The position numbers and the translations under genes were made by a program. A DNA stretch of 64,000 nucleotides from Spirosoma sp. SC4-14. GTDB lineage: Bacteria; Bacteroidota; Bacteroidia; Cytophagales; Spirosomataceae. The DNA lies in assembly GCF_037201965.1 (NCBI RefSeq), contig NZ_CP147518.1:5201001-5265000 (forward strand). The letters run 5' to 3'. Shown here piece by piece: positions 16,539 to 23,631 of this stretch (positions are counted from its first letter, which is position 1; each line of letters starts with the position of its first letter). The notes beneath the pieces are model-generated. The model saw only the letters and a program-made list of their open reading frames with translations. It was not told where the DNA came from and did not search any database.

Positions 16539-17534
16539 ATGAGCGACACTACATTACACGAATTTGACAATGACATAATTACAATTGGCACACCTGACTT
16601 AGACAAGACATTAATAAAGGACATTCCAAAAGATAGTCTCATTGAAGTTTCAGACTTAGCAGATAATGGTATTTATCACAGTAGGTTTGAAGGTGAGTTT
16701 GGATGGGAAAATGAAATTTTTTGTGCTTTCGTTAGACACGATTGGTATAGAAAATATTGGGATTTGCCTTTGGGTTTACCATTTCATATGGACCTAATGA
16801 AACGCCTTGCAGAGTTTCGAGCAAGCCAAAACAAAGACTTAACAAACATTCAATTTGAGGACGAAGGAGATTGGTGTCATCTGAATTACGAAATCTTAAT
16901 TCCTGCTGCTGCACAGACAATTGGTGATGCTTTGAAATATGCAAATGAAATTCTCGATTGGATTGAAAATACTGTACAAACTGCACAAGAAGGAGCTGCA
17001 GGGCTAATAAATGGCGTAATTGAAAAGTATAATGAAACATCGTTACTTCACCTTCCTGATTTGATTGAAAAAGTAAAAACCGCAACAGACATAGACGAAA
17101 TGGGAAAATATCTTGAAGAATTAGTTGCAAGGTTTTTCTCTGAAATAAAAGGCTTTCAAATAATCGAAAGAAAGCGAACCAAAACTGAAGAAATTGACAT
17201 TGTCATTGTTAACAACGCTGAACAAAGCTTTTGGAAATCTGAGAGCAATTTAATTTTGGTTGAGTGCAAAAACTGGACAAAGAAACCAGCAGGAAAAAAT
17301 GAGTACGTTGCTTTTCGAGAAAAATTAGAAAACAGAAGAGGTAGAGCGAAGCTTGGCTTCTTTATATCAGCAAAGGGTTTTGCAAAAACGTTTGGACTTG
17401 AAGATTTACGAAACTCAAAAGCAGATTTATTGATTGTACCTCTTGACCTTAAACAGTTGATTGAAATTATAGAGAAGCAACTAAACTATTCTGAGGAATT
17501 GCAAAAATTTTATATTCAGGCGACAACGAAATAA
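16539..17534 (+). CDS. Cassette F: PD-(D/E)xK endonuclease-like protein
   Basis: 331 residues. The C-terminal half has the restriction-endonuclease-like core: ELVARFFSEI helix (about 195-203), E218-I-D220 in KTEEIDIV, and E242-C-K244 in LILVECKNW, followed by GRAKLGFFISAKGF. This is the Mrr-like arrangement. The N-terminal 190 residues are mostly helical, contain GWENEIFCAFVRHDWYRKYW, and are not recognised. It should be a DNA or RNA nuclease in the cytoplasm. It is alone in its cassette with no methyltransferase beside it, so it may be a stand-alone anti-phage nuclease or a modification-dependent enzyme (inference). Confidence 0.68.
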   Translation: MSDTTLHEFDNDIITIGTPDLDKTLIKDIPKDSLIEVSDLADNGIYHSRFEGEFGWENEIFCAFVRHDWYRKYWDLPLGLPFHMDLMKRLAEFRASQNKDLTNIQFEDEGDWCHLNYEILIPAAAQTIGDALKYANEILDWIENTVQTAQEGAAGLINGVIEKYNETSLLHLPDLIEKVKTATDIDEMGKYLEELVARFFSEIKGFQIIERKRTKTEEIDIVIVNNAEQSFWKSESNLILVECKNWTKKPAGKNEYVAFREKLENRRGRAKLGFFISAKGFAKTFGLEDLRNSKADLLIVPLDLKQLIEIIEKQLNYSEELQKFYIQATTK

Positions 17535-17542
17535 CGAAGCCC

Positions 17543-17590
17543 GAACCGCTAACATTGCATTGGCAATATGGCGGGGCGACGAATACATTC
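17543..17590 (+). other. Left half of attC-like site F; right half lost
   Basis: GAACCGCTAAC (17543-17553), ATTGC, ATTGGCAATATGGCGGGG has the left-arm form of the other sites and complements the start of cassette F (GTTAGCGG, 16501). No matching right arm (CCxCGCC...GTT) appears before the IS at 17676 or after 19295, so the rest was deleted. Confidence 0.7.
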
Positions 17591-17675
17591 TCAACTTTTT
17601 GTTCGCTATTCAGCTTCAATTTCAGCAGACGAATAACCCTGGGCATCAGAATGAACACTGGGCTTTGTATCTTAA

Positions 17676-18063
17676 GAATGTGTTGGGGAATTGAGAAAGG
17701 TTGAGAGTCGTGCCAACTTTGTAGCGACCAAGCAGCAAAGTGATGACCAAACAGTTCAGCAAACTGACCGACCCTCAATGGGACGCAATTTCGCCTTTCT
17801 TCGATCTTAAACGCAAGCGAAAACACGATTTACGCCAGATGATTAACATTATTTTATGGCTCCTGCGAACAGGTTGTCAATGGCGAAACCTGCCTGAAGA
17901 GTGGCCTAACTGGCAGGCTGTCTACTACTATTTTGACCGGTGGAAGCAAGATGGTACGTTTGAACGGATCAATTTAGCCTTGAACCAACTGGATCGTAAG
18001 AGGGTGGGGAAAGAAGCCTACCCCTCTGTTTTATCTATTGATACACAAAGCGTTAAGCTGAAT
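17676..18063 (+). mobile_element. Truncated IS5-family element (copy 3), related to copies 1 and 2
   Basis: It starts with GAATGTGTTGGGGAATTGAG after a TAA and holds the 5' half of a transposase frame from ATG 17743 (MTKQFSKLTDPQWDAISPFF). Its protein differs from copies 1 and 2 at roughly one residue in seven to ten, so it is an older or distinct isoform. It is cut at 18063 by the IS4-family element; the 3' half, including the rest of the DDE domain, is not found on the other side. Confidence 0.85.
17743..18063 (+). pseudogene. IS5-family transposase fragment
   Basis: About 107 residues remain: the N-terminal DUF4096-type domain and the start of the DDE domain (VLSIDTQSVKLNP, first catalytic Asp). 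It is fused to a few codons from the IS4-family terminal repeat before a stop at 18094-18096. The remaining catalytic residues are missing, so it cannot be active. Confidence 0.88.
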
Positions 18064-19295
18064 CCCTCAGTGCTGGACATTGAGGGAGTAGAATAGGAAA
18101 AAGCGAGGGCAAATGCTTGTTTTGTAGCGTGACCAACTTAACAAGATTCCACTCCTCGCTTTTGGACAAAGCTAAGGATTTTGGCCAGGATCTCTCACCG
18201 ACTCTGCTGAAAAATCTCATCGCCATCGGCTGCGCCATCCTCATCAAGGAGACCGTCAACCTTAACAAGCTTAAGAACCACATGGGGCTACTACTAGGTA
18301 ATCAGCACACCCAGACGGATTCGCACTATCGCCGACTTACCCGCTTCTTTGACCATCCAGTGGCCCAGCGGAGGCTGTGGAAGTGGCTGCTGGTGTGGAT
18401 CTTAGGCTATATCAAACGCTGGGATGGCCGCTCCATGAGCCTTTACCTAACGTTGGATGCTACCAGTTGGCAGCTAGGTAAACAACCTATTCAGTTGTTG
18501 GTTTTGTCTCTGGTCTATCGGCAGGTGAGCCTGCCTTTATTCTGGATGGATTTGGCCAGGAAAGGTCATTCTTCTCAGCAGCAGCGCAAACGCTTGCTCC
18601 AGCAAGCCATGAAGCTCTACCCCGTGAAGGGCTTCTGCCTGTTAGGGGATCGTGAGTACGGGGGTAAAGCCTGGTTGCAGTTTCTAACCCAGAGTGGCCT
18701 CAACTTTATTATCCGTTTACCCAAAGATTCTTATAAAGAGGCTATTAGCGCCGGGGGCAAGGCCTACAGTGCTTTGCTCAAGCGAGCTTTAAGGGGCCGC
18801 ACCGTCAGCCAGTGGTTTACCCTGGAGGGCCACCGCTACCAGTTTGTAGCTCGGTCTCATCAGGATGGCGCCCAAAGTGCGGACCCTTTGGTGCTCTTGA
18901 TCAGTAATCTAAGCTGGTCCAAACACGTCGTTGTTGAGCGCTACCGCATCCGCTGGACCACGGAGTGTCTGTTCAAGCATTTGAAGAGCAATGGGTTCCA
19001 TGTAGAAGAGCTGGGCGTTCAGCACTGGGCTAAAATTAGGCTGTTAGTGGTCATTATCGTCGTGTTATACGTGATCTGTGTCGCTGAAGGCTTTCGGCAG
19101 TATCATCGGCTTCGTCCGAAAAAGAAGGAATTGGGCAACTTTCAGCCACGGGAGTCGGTGTTCCGCAAGGGTTATTCAGGCGTGGTTAATCAGCTTAGCT
19201 CGATTGAACATTTCTTAGATTGGTTGATGAAGCAGTTAAGTAAGCCGCTGAAGATTCCTATCCGCATCTTTTTCTTCAATGTCCAGCACTGAGGG
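18064..19295 (+). mobile_element. IS4-family insertion sequence
   Basis: 1232 bases bounded by a perfect 20-base terminal inverted repeat, CCCTCAGTGCTGGACATTGA at the left and its complement at 19276-19295. No direct duplication is visible at the flanks (left ...GCTGAAT, right ATATTTTC...), which suggests that DNA next to one end was deleted after insertion. Confidence 0.9.
18117..19292 (+). CDS. IS4-family transposase
   Basis: 391 residues in one frame. The DDE residues are D in LYLTLDATSW, D in LLGDREYGG and E in the YREK-type signature YRIRWTTECLFKHLK. This is an IS4-type transposase (DUF4372-less, H repeat-like group). No ATG lies near the 5' end: the listed start is a TTG, with a GTG four codons later as an alternative. 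The stop codon lies inside the right inverted repeat. It appears intact. Confidence 0.9.
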   Translation: MFCSVTNLTRFHSSLLDKAKDFGQDLSPTLLKNLIAIGCAILIKETVNLNKLKNHMGLLLGNQHTQTDSHYRRLTRFFDHPVAQRRLWKWLLVWILGYIKRWDGRSMSLYLTLDATSWQLGKQPIQLLVLSLVYRQVSLPLFWMDLARKGHSSQQQRKRLLQQAMKLYPVKGFCLLGDREYGGKAWLQFLTQSGLNFIIRLPKDSYKEAISAGGKAYSALLKRALRGRTVSQWFTLEGHRYQFVARSHQDGAQSADPLVLLISNLSWSKHVVVERYRIRWTTECLFKHLKSNGFHVEELGVQHWAKIRLLVVIIVVLYVICVAEGFRQYHRLRPKKKELGNFQPRESVFRKGYSGVVNQLSSIEHFLDWLMKQLSKPLKIPIRIFFFNVQH

Positions 19296-19852
19296 ATATT
19301 TTCTACGGTATTGGCTACAGTGTTGTTGTCGATGCATTTATCTTGATGGCAGGCCTCTTATATTTCGTGGCCATTGAATTTAAGCGCCTGAAGGAGTTTT
19401 TCTTTTCGGCCACTAACCGGTCGCCCCAACTCCATTTTTCCAAATATGTGAAATGGATTATCCGCCTTTCCATCATTTATATTCCCCTGCTATTAATAGC
19501 CATACATGGCAGTGTAGACAAGTACCCTGATTTAACGGGAAAGTATGAAGTAAAACAATTAAGGATAAATCAGCAGTTGCTACAAAGAAACAATTGTGCA
19601 GACAGCATACTTACGGTGGTTTACTTTGATATTAAAAATGGTTGCGTATTTCAATTCAATACTCCGGCTAAAAGATGGAATGGCTCCTTTACAAAAAGCA
19701 ATAATAGCATCAAAATAAAATGGTCCTCACCAATAAATAAGCCTGTTTTCGACGGAACTTTATCTACAGCGAATGACACCGGAAACTTAATGTTGGTAGG
19801 GATGCTTGGAAAAGATTCGATAGATATAATGCTACAGAAGGTAAATAATTAA
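19296..19852 (+). pseudogene. 5'-truncated membrane protein gene (remnant of a cassette)
   Basis: The open frame starts right at the IS4 element end and reads IFYGIGYSVVVDAFILMAGL, clearly the inside of a transmembrane segment, then KRLKEFFFS, a second segment around WIIRLSIIYIPLLLIAI, and a polar C-terminal domain (TGKYEVKQL to MLQKVNN) with a lipocalin-like beta pattern. The first in-frame start codons (TTG 19343, ATG 19346) lie within the first hydrophobic segment. So the true N-terminus and the cassette 5' end were lost with the deletion next to the IS. The attC-like site that follows (19864) is its own 3' end. Function not recognised. Confidence 0.7.
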
Positions 19853-19863
19853 AAAAACAAAAA

Positions 19864-20066
19864 GCTGTACACAACAATTGAATTTGTAAAAAGCACGGCT
19901 GACGGATAAGCTTCGCCTGCTATTAATTTATCACCTTTTGTTATCTACAGATATTAGTCATTAAGCATTTGTGATTATTTTCAACTTCAGCTTTTTAATT
20001 AAGTATTTTATCAAGCTGACGAAGCACTATTCTATGCCTTCACAAATGCTTTAACGTTGTATTCCG
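19864..20066 (+). other. attC-like site H (degenerate)
   Basis: GCTGTACACAAC (19864-19875), AATTGAATTTGTAAAAAGCACGG pairs weakly with CTATGCCTTCACAAATGC, TTTAAC, GTTGTATTCCG (20056-20066). The loop shares the TTCAxCTTTTTAATTAAGxATTT-type pattern. Pairing is poorer than in sites A to E. The cassette start that should match the left arm is missing because of the upstream deletion. Confidence 0.55.
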
Positions 20067-20176
20067 AAACCCGACCGAACGCGAAATCCTTAACCATTAA
20101 GGCTCATTGCAGGTCGGCATCCTACTAAAAAAAGATTGATCCGACTATTGTTAATGGCAAATAAAATAAAACGAAT

Positions 20177-20539
20177 ATGACTTTTACAAAATTAGTACCA
20201 AGTGTATTTTACACAGAAATTTCAGAAGGCCTTAAATTATTTGTCGATTGCCTACAGTTTGCAATTGAACACAAAGATTTAAATACCGCACAACCTTACT
20301 GTGTATTAAAAAAAGATGGAATAAGCATCATGCTTTTTCAAGATGAACAATTAGCCAAAGAACATAATCCGGAATTAAGACTTGTGACAGATAATATTGA
20401 AGAAGTATATGCAAAAGTATCTTCATCGCATCCTCATCTACTTCACCCTAATCTTAACCAAGTTACACTAAGGCCCTGGGGTGCAAAAGAGTTTGCAATT
20501 GCAGACAATCAACTCGGTATTCGATTTCAACAATGGTGA
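20177..20539 (+). CDS. Cassette I: VOC/glyoxalase-superfamily protein
   Basis: 120 residues, one complete vicinal-oxygen-chelate unit pair: N-terminal KLVPSVFYTEISEGLKLFVD, central GISIMLFQDEQLAKE and C-terminal LRPWGAKEFAIADNQLGIRF, the pattern of glyoxalase/bleomycin-resistance-like proteins. The usual metal ligands (His/Glu) are hard to place: the C-terminal glutamate could be that in KEFAIAD. Members bind small hydrophobic or antibiotic molecules or act as metal-dependent lyases or dioxygenases. VOC genes are frequent integron cargo. It is preceded by about 110 bases of non-coding DNA after the conserved GTT at 20056. Confidence 0.75.
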   Translation: MTFTKLVPSVFYTEISEGLKLFVDCLQFAIEHKDLNTAQPYCVLKKDGISIMLFQDEQLAKEHNPELRLVTDNIEEVYAKVSSSHPHLLHPNLNQVTLRPWGAKEFAIADNQLGIRFQQW

Positions 20540-20564
20540 CAATTACCCATTCAGCAAAAACAAC

Positions 20565-20770
20565 GAACCGCTAACATTGGTATTGCCAATAGTGGGGCTT
20601 TACATTAGAGTAATCAGTAGCGGTAATTCTGCTGTACGGTGGTTCGGGGCTAGACGAATAAACCCCAGCTTTAGTTCTTAATAGTTAACTTTATCAAAAA
20701 GCCAGGCAGCAGTTCCGGGTGGACGAATATAAATATCCCACCATCGGCAATACCTGTCCGTTACCTATAA
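20565..20770 (+). other. attC-like site I (between cassettes I and J)
   Basis: GAACCGCTAAC (20565-20575), ATT, GGTATTGCCAATAGTGGGG pairs with CCCACCATCGGCAATACC, TGTCC, GTTACCTATAA (20760-20770). The stem is clear. The left arm predicts a cassette start GTTAGCGG, but the visible start at 20056 reads GTTGTATT, so the complementarity rule fails for this cassette as delimited. Confidence 0.65.
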
Positions 20771-20825
20771 TGTTGACTAAGCGCATTAAATTGTAATAAT
20801 CACGAACGACTGAAAACAAAATGCC

Positions 20826-21098
20826 ATGAATCGAATTTTAGTTCTAATTACACTTTCGGACAGCGGAATAGAAACCATTAAAAGCACACCAGAACTACCG
20901 AAAAAAGAAATGGAATTTGTCGGCCAATGGAAACAGGAAAACATTTTGGAGAACTTCTATATTTCTGTGACGAAAAAAGACGCTGTTCTAATCTTTCAAG
21001 ATATTGACGAAACCAGGACTAAAGAGCTTATAGAAACATTGCCATATTTTCCTTATATGTCAAAAATTGAATATCATAATTTAAACAAACAGTTTTAG
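20826..21098 (+). CDS. Cassette J gene 1: small alpha/beta-barrel-like protein
   Basis: 90 residues. It starts MNRILVLITLSDSG and contains VGQWKQENILENFYISV, KDAVLIFQDIDE and a final LPYFPYMSKIEYHNL, with beta-alpha-beta spacing as in dimeric ferredoxin-like barrels (muconolactone-isomerase/YCII-like). No catalytic residue can be named. It is followed after 39 bases by an acetyltransferase gene with no palindrome between them, so both belong to one cassette starting at GTTACC (20760). Function unknown. Confidence 0.6.
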   Translation: MNRILVLITLSDSGIETIKSTPELPKKEMEFVGQWKQENILENFYISVTKKDAVLIFQDIDETRTKELIETLPYFPYMSKIEYHNLNKQF

Positions 21099-21538
21099 AA
21101 GCGAAGCAAGTGACGGTCGTGCCATCTAATAGTTAAAATGAATAAAGAAGAAATACTAATCAATCCAATAACTAACGAACAAATACCTTATGATTTATTA
21201 CTTTTATCGGACGACACAATAGAAGCGATAAACAAAAACCTCGACAAAGGGGAATTATTTGTAGCAAAGATCAACGATGAAATTATTGCTTCCTTTATTT
21301 TAAAAGTTATAGCAGTCGATTCAATCGAAATCAAGAATATCGCCGTACGCGAAAATCAGCAAGGCAAGGGTATTGGAACAACTTTACTGAGCTATATCAC
21401 TGCTAACGCTACTCAAAGAGGCTTCAAAAAACTACTTGTTGGCACGTGTGACCGTTGCGATAAAGAAATTGAGTTTTATAAAAAATCAGGCTTTAAAATC
21501 GTAGCTATTCGAGAAAACTTCTTCATAGATAATTATAA

Positions 21539-22400
21539 GAGCGTGTTGGGGAATTGAAAAGAGTTGAGAGTCGTGTCAACTTTGTATCGACCAAAATGCA
21601 AAGTGATGACCAAACAGTGGCAACCACTGACCGACCCTCAATGGGACGCAATTTCGCCTTTCTTTGACCTCAAACGCAAGCGAAAACATGAATTGCGCCA
21701 GATCATCAACGTTATTCTGTGGCTGCTGCGAACCGGTTGTCAATGGCGGAACCTGCCACCGCAATGGCCTAACTGGCAGGCGGTTTACTATTACTTTGAC
21801 CGCTGGAAGCAGGACGGCACCTTCGAACGAATCAACGCAGCCTTGAATCAATCAGACCGAAAACGAGTGGGTAAGGAAGCTCAGCCATCTGTTCTATGCA
21901 TTGATGCACAAAGTGTTAAGTTAAATCCCATGATCTGCGAACACCGGGGTATGGACGTCAATAAACGCGTCAACGGGCGAAAACGAGAGTTCGTCGTGGA
22001 TACCGACGGCCGCTTGTGGGTGGTCGATGTGCATGCGGCAAATGAAGCAGAAGGACCGGCGTCAATTTCTCTGATTGGGACAATCCTTTGGCGAGTTGGG
22101 GAACGCCTGGAGAAGGTTTACGGCGATCAGGCTTACAATGGAGCTTTTGCCCAGGCATTAACCGAGTGGAGCATCGATTTCGAGAAGGCTTCGCGTCCCG
22201 AATCAACCCAAGGTTTTGTGCCTGTGGCCAAGCGATGGGTCGTTGAACGGAGCATTGCCTGGACGAATTTCTTCCGGCGCATCGTCAAAGATTACGAGTA
22301 CACGCTATCTTCTTCGGTGAGTTGGCTGTATTTAGCAAACATTCAGATCATGCTACAACGCCTTTGACTGCTTCACCAAATAAAATTCCCCAACACGTTC
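21539..22400 (+). mobile_element. IS5-family insertion sequence, copy 2
   Basis: 862 bases, same length as copy 1 and inverted relative to it. The left end is GAGCGTGTTGGGGAATTG, the right end AATTCCCCAACACGTTC. TAA is duplicated at 21536-21538 and 22401-22403. Its insertion split the acetyltransferase gene. Confidence 0.92.
21606..22367 (+). CDS. IS5-family transposase (copy 2)
   Basis: 253 residues from ATG 21606 (MTKQWQPLTDPQW); an upstream in-frame start exists at 21564. The protein is the same as copy 1 except for D in place of N in the YYYFDRWKQDG stretch. It has the complete DDE set (VLCIDAQSV, VYGDQAYNG, WVVERSIAW). It appears intact and able to move itself and, in trans, copy 1. Confidence 0.92.
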   Translation: MTKQWQPLTDPQWDAISPFFDLKRKRKHELRQIINVILWLLRTGCQWRNLPPQWPNWQAVYYYFDRWKQDGTFERINAALNQSDRKRVGKEAQPSVLCIDAQSVKLNPMICEHRGMDVNKRVNGRKREFVVDTDGRLWVVDVHAANEAEGPASISLIGTILWRVGERLEKVYGDQAYNGAFAQALTEWSIDFEKASRPESTQGFVPVAKRWVVERSIAWTNFFRRIVKDYEYTLSSSVSWLYLANIQIMLQRL

Positions 22401-22526
22401 TAAAGATCCAATCTATGAAAATGGCGGACAGATTAAGGATATGGTAGTACTTTCGATCAATTTGATGAAATCGCACTAAGACCGACCGCAGCAATCAGTT
22501 GGTTTTCTTAGTATGAATAAAATTAG

Positions 22527-22586
22527 AACACGAATGACACGGATATTTATACAGATAAGATCCGTTCAAGCCGTGTCATCGGTGTT
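22527..22586. repeat. Extragenic inverted repeat at the right edge of the island
   Basis: AACACGAATGACACGG (22527-22542) and CCGTGTCATCGGTGTT (22571-22586) pair with two mismatches around a 28-base loop. It lies between the acetyltransferase remnant and the next chromosomal gene. It could end read-through from the array or be one of the ACACGGAT-type repeats dispersed in some Cytophagales; I cannot check copy number. Confidence 0.5.
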
Positions 22587-22620
22587 TCCTATCTCTTTAT
22601 AAGACAACAGGTACGATAAA

Positions 22621-23178
22621 ATGACGACCGACGCGTTTAAAATCACCATCCACATGGTCTCAAGTCTGGATGGGTACATCGCTAAAAAAGATAATAGCGT
22701 TTCGTGGTTTGAGACATCGGACAGGTATGAAAAGGGAGCCGATGCACCCGACGTCGAGAAGTTTCTGAAAACCATCGATTGCTATGTAATGGGTTCGCGG
22801 ACCTACGAACTCGCGCTGGAGCTATCAAAATCATACGGCTGGGCGTATGGCAATGTGCCCACTATTGTTGTCTCCAACCGTAATTTACCCGTTGACAGGC
22901 CCACTATCGAAACCTATTCGGGCAATTTGCACAGCCTTGTCGAGGAACAGTTAAAACCCCGCTACAAAAATGTTTGGGTAGTTGGCGGTGCGGCACTCGT
23001 TAAAGACTTTATTCGGTTGAAACTGGCGGATGAAATACGAGTAACCATTCTGCCGATTATTCTGGGCGACGGACTGCCCTTTTTTGACCAGATTGGACAG
23101 GAACAGGCGCTACATCTGGAAGACGCCACAGCCTATAAAAATGGCCTGGTCGAACTTTGTTACGAACTAAAACAATAA
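22621..23178 (+). CDS. Dihydrofolate-reductase-family protein (RibD C-terminal-like)
   Basis: 185 residues. MVSSLDGYIAKKDNSVSWF at the N-terminus, YVMGSRTYELAL in the middle, VWVVGGAALVKDFI and LADEIRVTILPIILGDGLPFF near the C-terminus are the standard marks of the YyaP/YwjB RibD-C branch. These are NADPH-binding reductases of uncertain substrate and are not the housekeeping FolA. The base composition returns to that of the chromosome, so it marks the end of the island. The next gene begins six bases after its stop and is probably co-transcribed. Confidence 0.82.
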   Translation: MTTDAFKITIHMVSSLDGYIAKKDNSVSWFETSDRYEKGADAPDVEKFLKTIDCYVMGSRTYELALELSKSYGWAYGNVPTIVVSNRNLPVDRPTIETYSGNLHSLVEEQLKPRYKNVWVVGGAALVKDFIRLKLADEIRVTILPIILGDGLPFFDQIGQEQALHLEDATAYKNGLVELCYELKQ

Positions 23179-23184
23179 GAACCG

Positions 23185-23598
23185 ATGGCAAAGGCTCAGG
23201 CAAAAACCGTTGAAACCACTCAAAGTGTTTCTGATTTTGTGAAAACAATTGCAGATCAGCAAAGACAGGTCGATTGTTTTACACTGATCGACCTTATGCA
23301 GGCGCAATCGGGTTTCGAACCCAAACTGTGGGGAACGGCCATTATTGGTTTTGGTAGTTATCACTATAAATATGACAGCGGTCGCGAAGGCGATGCCCCA
23401 CTCGTTAGCTTTTCACCCCGAAAAGCTGAATTTGCGCTGTATATAGCCAATTTCGACGGGAAACCGGAGTTGCTTCAGGCATTCGGCAAACACAAAACGG
23501 CGAAGGCTTGTGTCTACATAAAATCGGTAAGTGATATTGATACCGACGTATTAAAGAAGTTGGTAGATGGGTCAATTAAGCACTATCAAAAGAAATAG
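23185..23598 (+). CDS. DUF1801 (YdhG-like) domain protein
   Basis: 137 residues. The pattern LMQAQSGFEPKLWGTAIIGF, YHYKYDSGREGDAPLVSFSPRK and IKSVSDIDTDVLKKLV is typical of DUF1801, a TATA-box-binding-protein-like fold of unknown role found in many bacteria and in iron/CDP-alcohol accessory proteins. No signal peptide. It follows the DHFR-like gene by six bases. Function unknown. Confidence 0.78.
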   Translation: MAKAQAKTVETTQSVSDFVKTIADQQRQVDCFTLIDLMQAQSGFEPKLWGTAIIGFGSYHYKYDSGREGDAPLVSFSPRKAEFALYIANFDGKPELLQAFGKHKTAKACVYIKSVSDIDTDVLKKLVDGSIKHYQKK

Positions 23599-23631
23599 AA
23601 GGGTTCAACCAGCAAAATGCAGTTTGAAACA

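Larger units (their letters stand above)
7284..22479 (+). mobile_element. Integron-like gene cassette array, partly broken by insertion sequences
   Basis: Genes here all read left to right (transposases excepted) and are grouped between long palindromic sites near 7972, 11156, 12432, 15380, 16307, 17543 (half), 19864 and 20565. The DNA is visibly A+T richer than the flanks. Within a cassette, the 5' terminal bases are the reverse complement of the left arm of the site at its own 3' end: GTTAGCACC/GGTGCTAAC, GTTGGCGG/CCGCCAAC, GTTAGCGG/CCGCTAAC, GTTATGCC/GGCATAAC, GTTATGGGC/GCCCATAAC and GTTAGCGG/CCGCTAAC for cassettes A to F. That is the circular-cassette signature of integrons. The right end is undefined because an IS sits in the last gene and no final palindrome is visible after it. 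Confidence 0.8.
21138..22479 (+). pseudogene. Cassette J gene 2: GNAT acetyltransferase interrupted by an IS5-family element
   Basis: The 5' part (21138-21538) encodes a GNAT fold: IKNIAVRENQQGKGIGTTLL holds the acetyl-CoA loop Q-x-x-G-x-G, and FYKKSGFKIV is motif B. At 21539 the IS begins and the frame ends four codons later inside it. Directly after the IS (22404) the frame resumes as DPIYENGGQIKDMVVLSINL and stops at 22477-22479. Joining the parts with one TAA copy gives ...IDNYKDPIYENG..., the usual GNAT C-terminus in this group, about 158 residues in all. The truncated product keeps the CoA loop but lacks the last strands, so activity is doubtful. Substrate unknown. Confidence 0.85.

Noticed and set aside
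7972-20770. Palindromes as ordinary terminators or REP-like repeats
   Set aside because: They lie only at cassette borders, share a core at the predicted crossover, and their arms match the cassette's own 5' end; terminators would not show that.
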